NCBI GenBank assembly: GCA_035295125.1
Contig: DATGJP010000067.1
Location: 248,001 to 312,000, forward strand
Direction: 5' to 3'
Source: JAICMB01 sp035295125
GTDB taxonomy: Bacteria > Acidobacteriota > Terriglobia > Bryobacterales > Bryobacteraceae
Length of the DNA stretch: 64,000 bases
Below, in pieces: positions 53,893-62,325 of this stretch. The notes beneath the pieces were generated by a model. That model saw only the letters and a program-made list of their open reading frames with translations. It did not search any database and was not told the DNA's origin. The first letter of the stretch is position 1, and each line of letters begins with the position of its first letter. The translations under genes were made by a program, and so were the position numbers.

Positions 53893-54063
53893 CGGTGGAA
53901 GGGTGAAGCAGGCGGTTTCGCCTGCTTTGGGAAGCACAGACCGGATCTTGAAGCATACGCGTCGCGATGGAAAACGATGGTGGCGCAGGCGGTTTCGGTT
54001 TCGCCCGCGCGTTCCCGGTCAGGTCCAAAGGCAGGCGAAACCGCCTGCTTCACCGTTCCACCG
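53893..54063. mobile_element. MITE-like element made of three family A repeats, with 33-bp terminal inverted repeats
   Basis: The left end 53893-53925 (starting CGGTGGAAGGGTGAAGCAGG) and the right end 54031-54063 are inverted copies of each other with 32 of 33 bases identical. A third unit at 53983-54010 lies inside, in the same direction as the left one, and carries a duplicated GGTTTC. The element is 171 bases, non-coding, and lies between the anti-sigma gene and the CHAT gene. Target-site duplication is not obvious. Whether a transposase once moved it is inference; a REP-type (RAYT-driven) pair is the other option. Confidence 0.65.
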
Positions 54064-54144
54064 TCTCCGGACGATGAGCCTTTGATTGCTTTTGTGGCAT
54101 GCGAGGTCCTGCACCACGCTGCCAGACTGCTGATAAACTGCATG

Positions 54145-54861
54145 TTACTTCAACTGCGCGGCCAGATCCCCTGCCTGCTTCTCCAAATCGCCATGCATTA
54201 CGATGACATCCTGGAGTTGCTCCCGTGCCCCGGCTACGTCGCCGCCGCCGAGCAGGCCCTTTGCCAGGTAGAAATGCGCCTCCTCCAGGTATGGAGTATC
54301 GCCCGCGGCGACCACTTTTCGCAATTCCGCGATTCCGGAGGTGCGATTGTTGTTCAGAAGGTAAGAGACCCCGAGGTAGAAATGCGCCTCGGTGGACTCC
54401 ACCTTGAGAAGACCCGGTATTGCTCCCGGATAGTCACCCTGAGAGTACCGTGCCATGGCAGTTCGGAAGTCCGGAGACGGCGCGGCCTCCGTTCCCCGCA
54501 GCGTGCCTGCTTCGTAGCGCGGAGGGTCGAAGCGAGCCAGCAATTCCAATCGGTTCGGCGCCGGCGGGGGCGTGTAGGCAGCCGTTGCCGGCCGCCGCCA
54601 CAAGACCACACTCAACCCAATCAACAGCACGGCGGCTATCGCGGCCACGAGCGGCACCCACCTGCGTCGTATCGGCGCGGGAGCCCGGGCTCTCCTTACC
54701 GACTGCAAAGCCGTCTGCACGGCGCGCGCCGCTTCGACCGCTTCAAAACAACGGTCGCACTCAAAATAGTGCTTTTCGAACTCTTCGCGTTCCGGTCCCT
54801 TGAGGTTACCAGTGAGGTACCGTTCGATCGCCTCTTCGAATTGAGAATCCTGGCACGTCAT
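54145..54861 (-). CDS. Anti-sigma factor with zinc-finger, one helix and periplasmic TPR-like domain
   Basis: 238 residues. The N-terminal zf-HC2/ZAS domain (about 1-45) has FEKHYFECDRCFEAV, the H-x3-C-x2-C ligands that grip ECF sigma factors. A single helix (WVPLVAAIAAVLLIGLSVVLWRR) follows at about 67-90. The outer part (about 130-238) is a TPR-like helical repeat region: MARYSQGDYPGAIPGLL, EAHFYLGVSYLL, EEAHFYLAKGLL. It starts 8 bases after the sigma gene stops, the classic order sigma then anti-sigma. The outer TPR-like part may bind the TPR-CHAT protein encoded next. Confidence 0.9.
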   Translation of the reverse strand: MTCQDSQFEEAIERYLTGNLKGPEREEFEKHYFECDRCFEAVEAARAVQTALQSVRRARAPAPIRRRWVPLVAAIAAVLLIGLSVVLWRRPATAAYTPPPAPNRLELLARFDPPRYEAGTLRGTEAAPSPDFRTAMARYSQGDYPGAIPGLLKVESTEAHFYLGVSYLLNNNRTSGIAELRKVVAAGDTPYLEEAHFYLAKGLLGGGDVAGAREQLQDVIVMHGDLEKQAGDLAAQLK

Positions 54862-54869
54862 GGTGTTCC

Positions 54870-55445
54870 TTACGATAGTGGTAACCGCGCCCCGGAATGT
54901 GACACCGGGTTAAGGCGCTCGAGCAACCGTTTCAGAGCCCGGGACTTACGCTGCCGGACGGTATCCGGCGTCAGGCGCAGGGTCGAGGCGATTTCGCCGG
55001 CCGTAAATCCTTCCACCAGAGTCATTTGCAAGATATGGCGGTCGGCCGGATCGAGGGCGTCGATCTCCCGCCGGGCAATAAGCACCTTGTCATCGTCGAG
55101 AACCGGCCCGGGCGCGGGATAGTCTTCGTCTACCGGCAGCGGGTGCAGTTTTTCGCGCGACCTTTTCCGTAAATAGTCGTTAAAAAAGTTTTGCGCGGTG
55201 CCGTAAACGAACGAAGAAAGTTGTTTCGGCTCACGCAGTTTGCTCTCTCGCAAGGCACACAGGACGGCGACAATGATCTCCTGTCCGAGTTCTTCAATGG
55301 CGTCGCGTTCAGACGTGCGCATGCTCAGGAATGTACGGATACGCGGTTGAAACCGCGCCACCAACTCTTCCTCAGCCGAGGCGTCCCCCCCTCGAACGGC
55401 CTCGTATAGACGCACGGGGTCAAAATCGGACGTTACTAATGCCAC
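54870..55445 (-). CDS. ECF-type RNA polymerase sigma factor
   Basis: 191 residues. Region 2: EELVARFQPRIRTFLSMRTSERDAIEELGQEIIVAVLCAL with LSSFVYGTAQNFFNDYLRKRSR. Region 4: DALDPADRHILQMTLVEGFTAGEIASTLRLTPDTVRQRKSRALKRLLERL, a helix-turn-helix for the -35 box. The start is GTG at 55445 (MALVTSDFDP). It leads an operon with its anti-sigma gene and the TPR-CHAT gene. A terminator at 55471-55506 closes the upstream receptor gene, so this operon has its own promoter in the short gap before it, probably self-activated; no -35/-10 is clear. Confidence 0.92.
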   Translation of the reverse strand: MALVTSDFDPVRLYEAVRGGDASAEEELVARFQPRIRTFLSMRTSERDAIEELGQEIIVAVLCALRESKLREPKQLSSFVYGTAQNFFNDYLRKRSREKLHPLPVDEDYPAPGPVLDDDKVLIARREIDALDPADRHILQMTLVEGFTAGEIASTLRLTPDTVRQRKSRALKRLLERLNPVSHSGARLPLS

Positions 55446-55470
55446 AACGGATGAATCTAAGTCTACCCCA

Positions 55471-55506
55471 AAAGAAAAACGGGCGGAGCCGAAAAGCCCC
55501 GCCCGT
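55471..55506 (-). terminator. Rho-independent terminator of the TonB receptor gene
   Basis: Minus strand: stem ACGGGCGGGGC / GCTCCGCCCGT with one mismatch and a 6-base loop (55506-55479), followed by TTTTCTTTT. It lies 30 bases past the receptor stop. Confidence 0.88.
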
Positions 55507-55535
55507 TCGATTGTTTAGTACTGAACTGCTAAAGC

Positions 55536-58500
55536 TTAGAAGCGGAAGGTGAAGCCCGCTTCACCGGCGAAGAACTGCGGAATCACGACAGCCGAAGGCG
55601 TGATGAAGCCGGCCGGCGTGCCGAAGTTCGAGGACCGGATGTTGTTGTAGAAGTTGCCGCCGAAATTAGCGCGGTTAGTCAGGTTGAATGCCTGGAAAAA
55701 GAACTCCAGGTTCAAGCGCTCCTTGAAACGAAAGTCCTTGCTGAAACGCGTATCGAGCTGGAAGAACGGCCTTCCACGCGCCGAGTTGTAGTTGGCGATC
55801 ATGCAATCGCCGGAGCCCAGGCACGACTGGATCTGAGCCGGGGTGTAGGCGGCGGTCGCCGTGAAGTTGTTGGGACTGCTCTTCAGAAGGACAGCCTGCT
55901 CGGCGGTTCCGCCAGTACCGTAGCCGAAGTAATCAACGCCCTGGACGGGATTATACGGCCGTGCAGATGCCCACTGCATAATCGGAGCGAACTTAAAGCC
56001 CCAGGGCAGCTCGAACACGCCGCTGACGACAAAACGATGCCTTTCGTCGGATGGCGTGGGCCCGAAATCGTAGGACGCGAGATAGTTCGTGACGTTCGAC
56101 GGAGCGCTGCTATAGCTGGCCGCCGCACCATGATAGGCCAGCGCCCTCGACAGGACGTAGCTGGTATTCATCGTGAAGTGGTGGCTAAGGCGGCGGCGGT
56201 AGGCGAGGTTGAGACCGTCATAACGGGAACGACCGACCGAAAGGGAATCCGTGATGCTGCTCAATACCGGGAGGCCAGCGGCGGCGAAAGCGGAGCTGAA
56301 GACGCGCGGAGCACCGGGAAGACTGGGCAGCTTGTAGTTGATGTTGACGTTCTTGTTTTCGCGGAGGCTAAGAACGTGCACATAATCGATTTCAATGACG
56401 TTCGCGTCATTCAACGACCAGCTATAACCGGCATTTTCCTGTTCGGTGTAAGGATTGTGGTAGTTCGGGTCCATGATCCGACCCGTGTTCCCGGCGGCCA
56501 GAGCGGTGGGCGGCGGGGGAATCGGCGGGATGGGATCAATGCCATAACGCCATTGCGAGAGCAGCAGGTTGGTCCCGGGAACTTTGTCAGCGGCCGTGCT
56601 CGGCGCTACTCCAGCCTGCGGAGCGGAGGGATTGGCCAGGTTCAGCACGTTGGTGAACAGCGTCGGGTTAGCCGATTGAATCATGAACAACGGAATGTTC
56701 TCGAAGATCTGGCCGTAATAGAGACCGAAGCCGCCGCGCAGGATGTGCCGGCCGGAACCGGTCAGGTCGTAGGAGAAGCCAATACGGGGGCTGAAGTCCT
56801 TGGTATCGTCTTGCGGGATACCGCCGTAGCCGCTGCCGATGGCTTTCAATGCCAGGTAAGCGCGTGCATTCCCCTGGGCCGAGGCGCCATTGAGATTAAA
56901 GTCGCGGTCATAGCGCAAGCCCAGGTTCAGCGTGAGCCGCCGGCTTACTTTCCAATCGTCCTGGAAGTAGGCGCCGAACATCTTCGTGCTCAACAGGAAG
57001 TAGGGATTGCCGGCGGTTTCTGTAATGGCGGAAACTGCGCCGGGGGTCTGGAAGCCCTGCGGATAATCGGCTTTGTCGCTGATGATCTTGCTGGGATCGT
57101 CGAAGAAGGTGATTCCAGGCGTAGGATTGTTCTCGAAGAACCCACCCAACACGGGCTCCCACAGGAAGTCCATACCCACCTTGAAATTGTGCTTGCCGCG
57201 GGTGATCGAGAGGTCGTCCTTGAACTGCCACTTCTTCTGGAACGACTGCTGGGGGACGTTGACGTTCGTGCCCAGCGCCGCATCGGGGAAGGTGATATTG
57301 TTTGCGCGGATGCTGGAATCGATCAGGTTATTCCAATACTGGTAGCCGACTGTGAAGGAATTGACGATAGTTGGCGTGATTACGGAACTCAGGTTCACGC
57401 TAGCCAGGATCAACTGGTTCGTCGTGAAGTTGCCGGCCGTCAAGTCGTTGTTGTTGCCGCTTTGATCGTTCTGGCCGGTGTTGTTCTGATTGCTGTACGA
57501 GGCCGACAGATTGTTCTTGTCGTTGATGCGGTGGTCCCAACGACCGTTGTAGCGCCAATCGAAATAGGGAGTCGGAATCGCGCTTACCGGATCTGCCGCG
57601 AAACCATTCGCCTTGGCAATCTGAAGTTCGCTAAAGGACTTCGGGTTGACCGCGATGGCGGTCGACTCGCGCTCACGTTCCAATGCGAAGAAGAGGAAAT
57701 CCTTGTCCTTCCGAACAGGGCCGCCGATCGATCCGCCAAACTGCTGGCGTCCGTAGTCGGGCTTGGGGCTACCTCCCTGTTCACTGAAGTAATCGTTGGC
57801 GTTCAGCGCCTGGTTGCGATCGAACAAATACAGCGACCCGTGAAGCTGATTGGTGCCCGACTTCGTGATCGCCGTGATCAGCGCGCCTTCGCTGCGGCCA
57901 TTCGCGGCCGAAAACCGCTGCGTGCTGATCTGGAATTCCTGCACGGCTTCAAGCGGCAACTGCATCACTGGTCCGCCAACCGTATTGTCTTTGTCATCGA
58001 TGCCGTTGACGGTCACGTTGACGTTACGACCGCTGGAGCCGTCCACTGCGAACACACCAACGCGGTTTTTGGTGGGGTCATAGGAATTGACCGGCCGGGC
58101 CCCTGGAGCCAGGTAGGCCAGGTTCACGAAATCGCGGCCGTTCAACGGAAGATCCTGGATCTCCTTGGTTGTAACCGGCAGACTGACATCGACCTTTTCG
58201 GTGTCAACCAGAGGAGCGCCGGTCGACTCCACTGTCACAACTTCGGCCTGTGTGCTCGGCGCCAATGAGGCGTCGATCGTCGTCGTCTGGCTCACTGCGA
58301 CGCCGACTTTATCGAATACTGCCGTGGCAAATCCTTTGACGGTCACCCGGACTTCGTACGTGCCAGCCGGCATCAAATCGAAGCGATACTGGCCCGAGTC
58401 ATTCGACTTGGTTTCGCGAGCGGTGCCAGTATCCTTGCTGATTACCTTGACATCGGCGCCTGGGACGACCGCACCTGTTTTGTCAGTGACGGTTCCGAGG

Positions 58501-58586
58501 ATCGTACCCGTCGCGCTGACTTGGGCTTTGATGTGGAAGCTGGTGAAAAGCAACAAAACCAGCAATCCATGTAGAGACTTTCGCAT
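55536..58586 (-). CDS. TonB-dependent receptor, Oar-like, with carboxypeptidase-regulatory N-domain
   Basis: 1016 residues. A signal peptide (MRKSLHGLLVLLLFTSFHIKAQ) is followed by a carboxypeptidase-D regulatory-like beta-sandwich (about 25-110: GTILGTVTDKTGAVVPGADVKV). A plug domain (about 120-230) contains LPLNGRDFVNLAYLAPG, FAVDGSSGRNVNVTVNG and VQEFQI. The 22-strand-type barrel ends in the aromatic GEAGFTFRF. Acidobacteria carry many such receptors for oligosaccharides, peptides or siderophores. GGGAGAGGGG precedes the ATG. The gene starts 250 bases from the divergent tricorn-like protease gene, which may process imported peptides. Substrate not deducible. Confidence 0.92.
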   Translation of the reverse strand: MRKSLHGLLVLLLFTSFHIKAQVSATGTILGTVTDKTGAVVPGADVKVISKDTGTARETKSNDSGQYRFDLMPAGTYEVRVTVKGFATAVFDKVGVAVSQTTTIDASLAPSTQAEVVTVESTGAPLVDTEKVDVSLPVTTKEIQDLPLNGRDFVNLAYLAPGARPVNSYDPTKNRVGVFAVDGSSGRNVNVTVNGIDDKDNTVGGPVMQLPLEAVQEFQISTQRFSAANGRSEGALITAITKSGTNQLHGSLYLFDRNQALNANDYFSEQGGSPKPDYGRQQFGGSIGGPVRKDKDFLFFALERERESTAIAVNPKSFSELQIAKANGFAADPVSAIPTPYFDWRYNGRWDHRINDKNNLSASYSNQNNTGQNDQSGNNNDLTAGNFTTNQLILASVNLSSVITPTIVNSFTVGYQYWNNLIDSSIRANNITFPDAALGTNVNVPQQSFQKKWQFKDDLSITRGKHNFKVGMDFLWEPVLGGFFENNPTPGITFFDDPSKIISDKADYPQGFQTPGAVSAITETAGNPYFLLSTKMFGAYFQDDWKVSRRLTLNLGLRYDRDFNLNGASAQGNARAYLALKAIGSGYGGIPQDDTKDFSPRIGFSYDLTGSGRHILRGGFGLYYGQIFENIPLFMIQSANPTLFTNVLNLANPSAPQAGVAPSTAADKVPGTNLLLSQWRYGIDPIPPIPPPPTALAAGNTGRIMDPNYHNPYTEQENAGYSWSLNDANVIEIDYVHVLSLRENKNVNINYKLPSLPGAPRVFSSAFAAAGLPVLSSITDSLSVGRSRYDGLNLAYRRRLSHHFTMNTSYVLSRALAYHGAAASYSSAPSNVTNYLASYDFGPTPSDERHRFVVSGVFELPWGFKFAPIMQWASARPYNPVQGVDYFGYGTGGTAEQAVLLKSSPNNFTATAAYTPAQIQSCLGSGDCMIANYNSARGRPFFQLDTRFSKDFRFKERLNLEFFFQAFNLTNRANFGGNFYNNIRSSNFGTPAGFITPSAVVIPQFFAGEAGFTFRF

Positions 58587-58787
58587 AGATAAACCCCTCT
58601 CCCAAAATTGAGATTACTTCTCCGGCACAGATGGCCGAACGTACCAACCCCTACCCAGTGCGAGACCAGAGCATCCTACCACAGGTTTGTAACAGTGGAA
58701 AAGAGGTCAAAACTGGTCATCCGGCTAAACTGCTGAATTTTAAGGCAACATTTTTTCAGGAGCATTGAGAACAAAGCAGGCGCTGAC

Positions 58788-58816
58788 TTGAATACCGGGT
58801 GCTGTTTTTCGATACA
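58788..58816 (+). promoter_or_regulatory. Promoter of the tricorn-like protease gene
   Basis: TTGAAT (58788-58793), 17-base spacer, GATACA (58811-58816). GGAGG at 58828-58832 stands 4 bases before the ATG, so the leader is very short, about 15 bases. Confidence 0.6.
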
Positions 58817-58836
58817 CTGGACAAACCGGAGGTTCC

Positions 58837-61800
58837 ATGGCGCGCATCTTCCTTAGTCTGCTCCTCGTTGGCGCAGTGCCGGCCCTAGTCGGCCAAAGCG
58901 GTTCTCTTCACCTTCTGCAGAAACCCGCGATGAACAAAACGACGATTATCTTCACTTACGCGGGCGATTTATGGAAGGTCAGCCGCGAAGGCGGGATAGC
59001 CACCCGGCTGACCGGCGGCACGGGCGTCGAAACCGAAGCCACGTTCTCGCCGGACGGCGGCACGCTCGCGTTTTCGGGCGAGTACGACGGAAACACCGAC
59101 GTCTTTACGCTGCCGGTCGATGGTGGAGTGCCAAAGAGAATCACTTATCATCCCGACGCCGACCGCGTTGTGGGCTGGGCTCCGGACGGCAAACGCATTG
59201 TCTTCCGTTCGAATCGCGATAGCTTCTCCCGGTACACGCAGCTTTATACGGTTTCCACCGAGGGTGGACTTCCGCAGGTGCTGCCGCTGCCGATGGCTTG
59301 CACCGGAGCGTACTCGCCCGATGGCAAGCAGATGGTTTATGCGCCGCTCGACGGCGGGCAGTTTGCGCCGGGCTTCAACAACTTCGTGTCGTGGAAGCGT
59401 TATCGCGGCGGCGAAGCCAGCTACCTGTGGCTGGTCAATTTCGCCGATTTGAGCACACAAAAGATTCCGCGCGTCGATTCGAACGACATCAACCCGATGT
59501 GGATCGGGGACAAGATCTATTTCCTTTCCGACCGCAACGGTCCGATGACGCTGTACCGCTACGATCCCAAGTCTAAGGCTGTTGCCGAACTGATCAAGAA
59601 CACCGGTAAGGACATCAGCTACGCGAGCGCCGGGCCGGGCGGGATTGTTTACGAGCAGTTCGGGAGAATAAGCATTTTTGACCTGGCATCCGGGAAGAGC
59701 AACCCGGTTAAGATCGACATCGAGGCAGACCTGTCGGAAGTGCGGCCGCATTTCCAGAACGTCGGACGCGAGATTCGCGAGGCTAAGATCTCGCCGAGCG
59801 GCGTGCGGGCCGTGTTTGAAGCGCATGGCGAGATTCTGACCGCCCCGGCCGAGAAGGGCGACATCCGTGATCTGACCAATTCGCCGGCCGTGATGGATCG
59901 CGCCCCGGCCTGGTCGCCAGATGGCCGCTCGATCGCGTACTTCTCCGACGAATCGGGCGAATACGCCTTGCACATCAGGCAGCAAAACGGCGGGGGCGAG
60001 ACGCGCAAGATTCCACTGGCGGGCAAGTCGGCCTATTACTTCTCGCCGAAGTGGTCGCCCGACAGCAAGCACATCGCGTTCAATGACAACCAGCTTAACT
60101 TCTGGGATGTCGATATCGATTCCGGCAAGATGACGAGGATCGACACGGATTACTGGTATGCGCTGGATCGCGATTTCGCTTGGTCGGCCGATTCCAAGTG
60201 GCTGGCATTCGGCAAGCTGCTTCCAAACCGGATGCACGCTATCTCGCTGTACTCGCTGGCGGACGGCAAGGCGACCCAGGTGACGGACGGCATGAGCGAC
60301 GCGCGGTTCCCGGCCTTCGATCATGATGGGCAGTACCTGTATTTCACGGCCAGCACGAATTATGGGCCAACTTCGAGCGGTCTCGATATGACCAGCGACG
60401 AGCACGAAGTGACGCGGAGCGTGTACCTGATCGTGCTTCCGAATAATATTGCGTCTCCGCTCGCGCCGGAGAGCGACGAGGAAAAGCCGGGAGAAGCGGC
60501 GGCCCGGCCGGAAGGTCGCGGAAGGGGCGGCAACGGCGGCGCGGCGGCTCCCGAGGCTCCGCCCAAGCCGGTACGCGTCGATTTCGACAAGCTGGAGCAG
60601 CGGACCATTGCGGTTACCGCGATTCCGGCGCGTTCTTATCGGGGACTCGTCGCCGGGAAGGCCGGCGTATTTTACGTACTGGAGACCGGGCAAGGCGGCG
60701 GTGGCCGCGGCGGGTTCGGCGGTGGAATGACGCTTTCGAAATTCGACCTCAAAAGCAGGAAGATCGAGAAGCTTGCGGACGGCGTACAGGATTTCGACCT
60801 GGCGGCCAACGGCGAAAAGATGCTGCTGCGGCTGGCGCAGCGGGGTCCTGAGGGCGGCGGACGTCCTGCCGGTCCGGGAGGTCCCGCGGGGCCGCCGCAA
60901 TACGTGATCGTTTCCGCAACCGCGCCGCTGAAGCCGGGCGAAGGCGCTTTGCGGCTGGCCGATGTGGAGGTGAACGTCGATCCCCGCGCCGAGTGGAAGC
61001 AGATGTACCGCGAAGTGTGGCGGATCGAGCGCAGCTACTTCTACGATCCCAACCTGCACGGGGTGAACTCGGCGGATGGCGAGAAGGAGTATGAGAAGTA
61101 CCTCGATTCGCTGGCTTCGCGTTCGGATTTGAATTACATCTTCCACGAGATGCTGAGCGAGTTCACCGTCGGGCACCTGCGCGGGGGCGGCGGTAACATT
61201 CCGCAGGCCAGGACCGTCCAGGGCGGACTGCTCGGGGCCGATTACGAAATCGCGAGCGGGCGTTATCGGATCAGGAAAGTCTATACCGGCGAGAGTTGGA
61301 ATCCTCAAGTGCGCGCGCCGCTGGCGGAGCCGGGCCTGAATGTGAACGCCGGCGATTATGTGCTGGCGGTGAACGGCCGGGATCTTAGCGGGAGCGATGA
61401 TATCTCGCGGCTGCTCGAAGGCACCGCGGACAAGCGCGTGGTGCTGCGCCTGGCATCCGACGCCTCGGGAGCGAATGAACGGGAGATCACGGTGATGCCG
61501 GTGGCGAACGAGCAGCAGCTCCGCCACATGGCCTGGATCGAGGGTAATCGGCGAAAGGTGGACCAATTGAGCGGAGGGAAGCTGGCGTATGTCTATCTGC
61601 CCGACACGGCCCAGGGCGGATTGACGAATTTCAATCGCTACTACTTTGCGCAGGTGGACAAGCACGGCGCCGTCATCGATGAGCGATTCAACGGCGGCGG
61701 CCAGGTGGCTGACTACATGATCGACGTGATGCACCGGCAGCTTATCGGCTGGTGGAATCCGCGGTACGGCGCGATCTACCGGACACCCGCGGCCTCTATT

Positions 61801-62226
61801 TTGGGGCCGAAGGTGATGGTGACGAACGAATTCGCCGGCTCCGGCGGCGATGCGCTGCCGTGGATGTTCCGCTTTACCAAGCTGGGGACGCTGGTGGGCA
61901 AGCGCACCTGGGGCGGGCTGGTCGGCGTGTCGCAGTACCCGGTGCTGATGGACGGCGGCAACGTGACGGCTCCGAACTTCGGATTCTTCAGCCCGGAGGG
62001 CAAGTGGGATGTCGAGAATCATGGCGTCGCTCCTGACGTAGAAGTGGAACTTGACCCCAAGTCGGTCCACGAGGGGCATGATCCGCAGCTCGAGCGAGCT
62101 GTCGCGATCGCGATGCAGCAGTTGGAGAAGACTCCGTATCCGGAGCCGCATCGTCCGGCATTTCCGAATTATCAGCGGCCGGCGCCGCGGCCCACCACGG
62201 AGGGCGCGACTAGCGGGCAGCAGTAA
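58837..62226 (+). CDS. Exported tricorn-like S41 serine protease
   Basis: 1129 residues. A signal peptide (MARIFLSLLLVGAVPALVGQ) is followed by two beta-propeller regions of WD40/TolB-like blades (about 25-500, with AFSPDGG, WSPDGRSIAYFSDES and the like). Then come a core domain with the catalytic His780 in FTVGHLRGG, a PDZ domain (about 840-900), and the S41 domain with Ser1002 in NEFAGSGGDALPW and GKRTWGGLVGV. Two Gly/Ala/Pro/Arg-rich linkers (about 548-575 and 625-665) are unusual. The serine that precedes the catalytic His in archaeal tricorn is Gly here. It probably degrades peptides in the periplasm. A perfect GGAGG precedes the start. Confidence 0.9.
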   Translation: MARIFLSLLLVGAVPALVGQSGSLHLLQKPAMNKTTIIFTYAGDLWKVSREGGIATRLTGGTGVETEATFSPDGGTLAFSGEYDGNTDVFTLPVDGGVPKRITYHPDADRVVGWAPDGKRIVFRSNRDSFSRYTQLYTVSTEGGLPQVLPLPMACTGAYSPDGKQMVYAPLDGGQFAPGFNNFVSWKRYRGGEASYLWLVNFADLSTQKIPRVDSNDINPMWIGDKIYFLSDRNGPMTLYRYDPKSKAVAELIKNTGKDISYASAGPGGIVYEQFGRISIFDLASGKSNPVKIDIEADLSEVRPHFQNVGREIREAKISPSGVRAVFEAHGEILTAPAEKGDIRDLTNSPAVMDRAPAWSPDGRSIAYFSDESGEYALHIRQQNGGGETRKIPLAGKSAYYFSPKWSPDSKHIAFNDNQLNFWDVDIDSGKMTRIDTDYWYALDRDFAWSADSKWLAFGKLLPNRMHAISLYSLADGKATQVTDGMSDARFPAFDHDGQYLYFTASTNYGPTSSGLDMTSDEHEVTRSVYLIVLPNNIASPLAPESDEEKPGEAAARPEGRGRGGNGGAAAPEAPPKPVRVDFDKLEQRTIAVTAIPARSYRGLVAGKAGVFYVLETGQGGGGRGGFGGGMTLSKFDLKSRKIEKLADGVQDFDLAANGEKMLLRLAQRGPEGGGRPAGPGGPAGPPQYVIVSATAPLKPGEGALRLADVEVNVDPRAEWKQMYREVWRIERSYFYDPNLHGVNSADGEKEYEKYLDSLASRSDLNYIFHEMLSEFTVGHLRGGGGNIPQARTVQGGLLGADYEIASGRYRIRKVYTGESWNPQVRAPLAEPGLNVNAGDYVLAVNGRDLSGSDDISRLLEGTADKRVVLRLASDASGANEREITVMPVANEQQLRHMAWIEGNRRKVDQLSGGKLAYVYLPDTAQGGLTNFNRYYFAQVDKHGAVIDERFNGGGQVADYMIDVMHRQLIGWWNPRYGAIYRTPAASILGPKVMVTNEFAGSGGDALPWMFRFTKLGTLVGKRTWGGLVGVSQYPVLMDGGNVTAPNFGFFSPEGKWDVENHGVAPDVEVELDPKSVHEGHDPQLERAVAIAMQQLEKTPYPEPHRPAFPNYQRPAPRPTTEGATSGQQ

Positions 62227-62242
62227 CAGGGTGCCGCCGGGA

Positions 62243-62272
62243 AACGCGCAGGCGAAACCGCCTGCGCCACCA
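62243..62272 (-). repeat. Family A palindrome, copy 13
   Basis: Perfect consensus stem at 62246-62267 in reverse direction, 20 bases after the tricorn stop and between two convergent genes. Confidence 0.9.
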
Positions 62273-62325
62273 AGCGGCACAGCCGCAACCCACGGAAACT
62301 CTCGGGTTTGAATTCGATGGCGACG

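Noticed and set aside
53880..54143. 88-residue N-terminal extension of the CHAT protein
   Set aside because: It is translated repeat DNA (repeated AVSPA/ETACAT-like strings from family A), so the ATG at 53879 is preferred.
56037..58268. A 743-codon open frame on the plus strand opposite the TonB receptor gene
   Set aside because: It has no recognisable motif and is dominated by Arg/Val/Gly. The receptor on the other strand has signal peptide, plug, barrel end and terminator.
58969..62280. A 1103-codon open frame on the minus strand opposite the tricorn-like gene
   Set aside because: It mirrors a well-supported protease gene, is rich in Arg and His with no domain or signal peptide, and its start contains a family A repeat. 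Long antisense frames are expected in GC-rich codon usage.
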